From NCBI GenBank assembly GCA_964449325.1, contig CAYUYJ010000014.1, forward strand, positions 1-64,000: a DNA stretch of 64,000 nucleotides, given 5' to 3'. Source of the DNA: RGIG3002 sp964449325. Lineage in GTDB: Bacteria > Bacillota > Clostridia > Lachnospirales > Lachnospiraceae. Position numbers and translations under genes: made by a program. Positions within the stretch are counted from its first letter, which is position 1. Each line of letters begins with the position of its first letter. Positions 62,233-64,000 of the stretch are shown piece after piece. The notes beneath the pieces were generated by a model. The model was not told where the DNA came from. It did not search any database and saw only the letters and a list, made by a program, of their open reading frames with translations.

Positions 62233-63903
62233 ATGAAACTGAAACTCGGACAAAGAAATCTGGTATATAGTATGGTACTGGCAGGGATTATGCTGCTGTT
62301 TCTGGTAGGATATTTTATGTGCATGCTGCCTTCTTTGTATGTAGACTATACGATGGAACAGAATTTGCAAGCCATACGCAAACAACATGAGACATATGTA
62401 GAGCAGGGAACCTATGAAGAGGTATCGGTTAAAAATGCAGTGTACTGTTTTTCCGTAAAGTTACCCAAGGAGGGAAATCATTTTTTCATTACCGGCAAGG
62501 CTTTTTCCGCAGAAATCGTTGTCAGAGATGAGCAGCTTAAACAATTGTTTGAACAAGGAAGGAGTATGCTGCAATACAGCAGGGAGAGGAAGGGGGAAAC
62601 AGAAGAAAACATAGTCCCGGATTCGGAAGTGGAAGAAGTTGTAGACAAGTTAAAAGAAATTCTGGAAGAGAAAGTAGTTCTTCCGGTAGATATTCGTTTT
62701 TTGTATGTACAGGATATCGAAGAAGATTTTGGTGCAGGGACGATAAAAATACATCCTTATTCCGAACACATGATGATTATAGAGACAGGTGTCGAGAGTG
62801 GAGGCAATAAATATACAAATTATATTGCCATGGAACAGACACAGGACAGCCTGATTCTTTCCTTTCTGCCTGTTGTGACACCGGAAATGAATGAAATACG
62901 TCCGATTGTGTTGCAGAGTCTTCCTATGCTTGGAGCGGTCATTCTGCTGTTGGTGTTGTTGTTTTCTCAGGCTTACTCCAAAGGAATTGTATCGCCCATT
63001 GTGGAGTTGGTACAGCATGCCGAACAAATGAAGGTTACAACGGATTTTTCCGTACCTCCCCTTTCCGAAAAATGGTCAAAAAGAGAAGATGAAGTGGGAC
63101 AATTGGCAGATACGTTAGATGATTTTTACTTACAGATAAAAGAAAGCTATCGGAAACTGGAGGAAAAGAACAAAGAATTAGAGGAAGAAAACCGGAGACA
63201 GGAAATTTTTCTGCGGGCTTCTTCTCATCAGTTGAAAACTCCGATTGCCGCTGCGCTTCTTTTGGTGGATGGTATGATAAATGAAATCGGAAAGTATAAG
63301 GACACCAAGGTATATCTGCCGGGAGTCAAGGAACAGCTTCTTTCCATGCGGAAGATGGTAGAAGATATCCTTTATTTAAATCATTGTGCGGAAAATATCC
63401 GGTTTAGAAATATCGCGGTGGGGAAGCTGCTGCAGGAAAAACTGCATGCCTATCAGGTTGTGATTTCAGATAAGCGGCTTACCGTAGAGGTTTCAGGGAA
63501 TACAGAAATGGAAGTAAGTACTGATGAAAGTATGATTACGCAGATTTTAGATAATCTTTTGTCCAATGCGGTGAAGTATACACCGGAAAAAGAGCGGATA
63601 GAGATTGTTATGAGTGATTTGAAATCAGGGATGGAGGAAGGCAGTGGAGATCAGGCGGGCTGCAAGATACAGATTGAAAATTTCGGTGTAAAGGTACCGG
63701 AGGATTTGCTGCCTCATATTTTTGACCCCTTTGTCAGCGGCAATCATGATGCCAAGATAACCGGAATGCACAGTCATGGTCTTGGACTATATATTTCCTC
63801 TTATTATGCCAAAAAGCTGGGGGCAGCGATTACAGTACAAAACGGAGAAAACAGTGTGATTACCACTCTTTGCTTTGGAAAAACCTTCACCGAATCCACT
63901 TGA
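62233..63903 (+). CDS. Sensor histidine kinase with extracellular domain
   Basis: 556 residues from the ATG at 62233. Membrane helices at about 12-32 and 236-258 frame a 200-residue outer sensing domain. HAMP and a coiled coil (EEKNKELEEENRRQ) follow, then H-box ASSHQLKTPIAAALL, N-box DNLLSNAVKY and G-box HSHGLGLYISSYY. It pairs with the preceding regulator. The first gene after it carries the same promoter motif, probably its target. Confidence 0.92.
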   Translation: MKLKLGQRNLVYSMVLAGIMLLFLVGYFMCMLPSLYVDYTMEQNLQAIRKQHETYVEQGTYEEVSVKNAVYCFSVKLPKEGNHFFITGKAFSAEIVVRDEQLKQLFEQGRSMLQYSRERKGETEENIVPDSEVEEVVDKLKEILEEKVVLPVDIRFLYVQDIEEDFGAGTIKIHPYSEHMMIIETGVESGGNKYTNYIAMEQTQDSLILSFLPVVTPEMNEIRPIVLQSLPMLGAVILLLVLLFSQAYSKGIVSPIVELVQHAEQMKVTTDFSVPPLSEKWSKREDEVGQLADTLDDFYLQIKESYRKLEEKNKELEEENRRQEIFLRASSHQLKTPIAAALLLVDGMINEIGKYKDTKVYLPGVKEQLLSMRKMVEDILYLNHCAENIRFRNIAVGKLLQEKLHAYQVVISDKRLTVEVSGNTEMEVSTDESMITQILDNLLSNAVKYTPEKERIEIVMSDLKSGMEEGSGDQAGCKIQIENFGVKVPEDLLPHIFDPFVSGNHDAKITGMHSHGLGLYISSYYAKKLGAAITVQNGENSVITTLCFGKTFTEST

Positions 63904-63918
63904 AAGTTTCATCCCTGC

Positions 63919-63950
63919 TTCATACGAAATTCATAAGGGTCTGCTAAGAT
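63919..63950 (+). promoter_or_regulatory. Second TTCATA repeat with promoter
   Basis: TTCATA at 63919 and 63930, then TAAGAT at 63945; identical spacing to the array at 61407. It precedes a gene cut by the window edge. Confidence 0.65.
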
Positions 63951-63985
63951 GACAGTAAGTTAATAATCATGAGGAGACGAAGAGG

Positions 63986-64000
63986 ATGTTATTATCAATT
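63986..64000 (+). CDS. Start of a gene cut by the window edge
   Basis: ATG at 63986 behind GAGGAG (9 bp) reads MLLSI. Too short to identify. From context it is probably the target of the preceding two-component system, for example a transporter. Confidence 0.45.

Overview
The window looks like a low-GC Gram-positive Clostridia chromosome, most probably Lachnospiraceae. The basis is the EF-G/EF-Tu sequences, the AT-rich composition, strong AGGAGG-type ribosome binding sites, TTGACA/TATAAT promoters and the style of the accessory proteins. I cannot resolve a genus. No rRNA, tRNA or CRISPR array was seen.

Layout. (1) 1-3057: 3' part of fusA, then tuf. (2) 3002-25867: a 22.9-kb integrative mobilizable element inserted at the 3' end of tuf, bounded by a 56-bp repeat of the tuf tail (attL 3002-3057, attR 25812-25867; two mismatches, both synonymous in EF-Tu). 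It carries a XRE repressor, an operator-controlled promoter, an excisionase-like protein, a tyrosine integrase, a MobV relaxase with a frameshifted tail, a type I restriction-modification operon (HTH-hsdM-hsdS-hsdR) continued by a YgjP-like metalloprotein, a sacsin/Hsp90-like ATPase, an AlbA_2 plus PD-(D/E)xK nuclease-like protein, a Mrr-type endonuclease and a HEPN-like protein, then an AbiE toxin-antitoxin pair and a probable small RNA. (3) 25868-28144: the native tuf terminator and a graveyard of gene remnants (relaxase fragment, AlbA_2 fragment, cysteine-cluster fragment) around an alpha/beta hydrolase. (4) 28153-35581: a complete Wadjet operon (jetABCD) behind a conserved hypothetical gene. 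(5) 35582-43437: small membrane proteins, a PadR-controlled ferredoxin-type membrane protein and a 1526-aa secreted beta-helix protein. (6) 43422-51529: chloramphenicol acetyltransferase with a XRE regulator, an ABC transporter plus two-component system of peptide-antibiotic type, an AraC/GyrI regulator, a serine hydrolase and a cation/proton antiporter. (7) 51568-55873 (minus): a second ABC exporter plus two-component system whose FtsX permease is frameshifted. (8) 56083-64000: BlaI-like repressor, lipoprotein, LytTR/DUF3021 pair, hydrolase, diguanylate cyclase, and a third two-component system whose promoter motif is repeated in front of a gene that starts at the right edge.

How the parts fit. 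The element's repressor probably holds xis-int expression down through AACATATATGTTAC-type operators, one of them inside the promoter spacer. Integration rebuilds an identical EF-Tu C-terminus. Its cargo is layered defence: modification-dependent and modification-guided restriction, an uncharacterised ATPase/nuclease pair, and abortive infection. Wadjet, just outside attR, adds anti-plasmid defence, so this locus behaves as a defence hotspot. The right half is mostly envelope stress and antibiotic sensing, with each transporter paired with its own two-component system.
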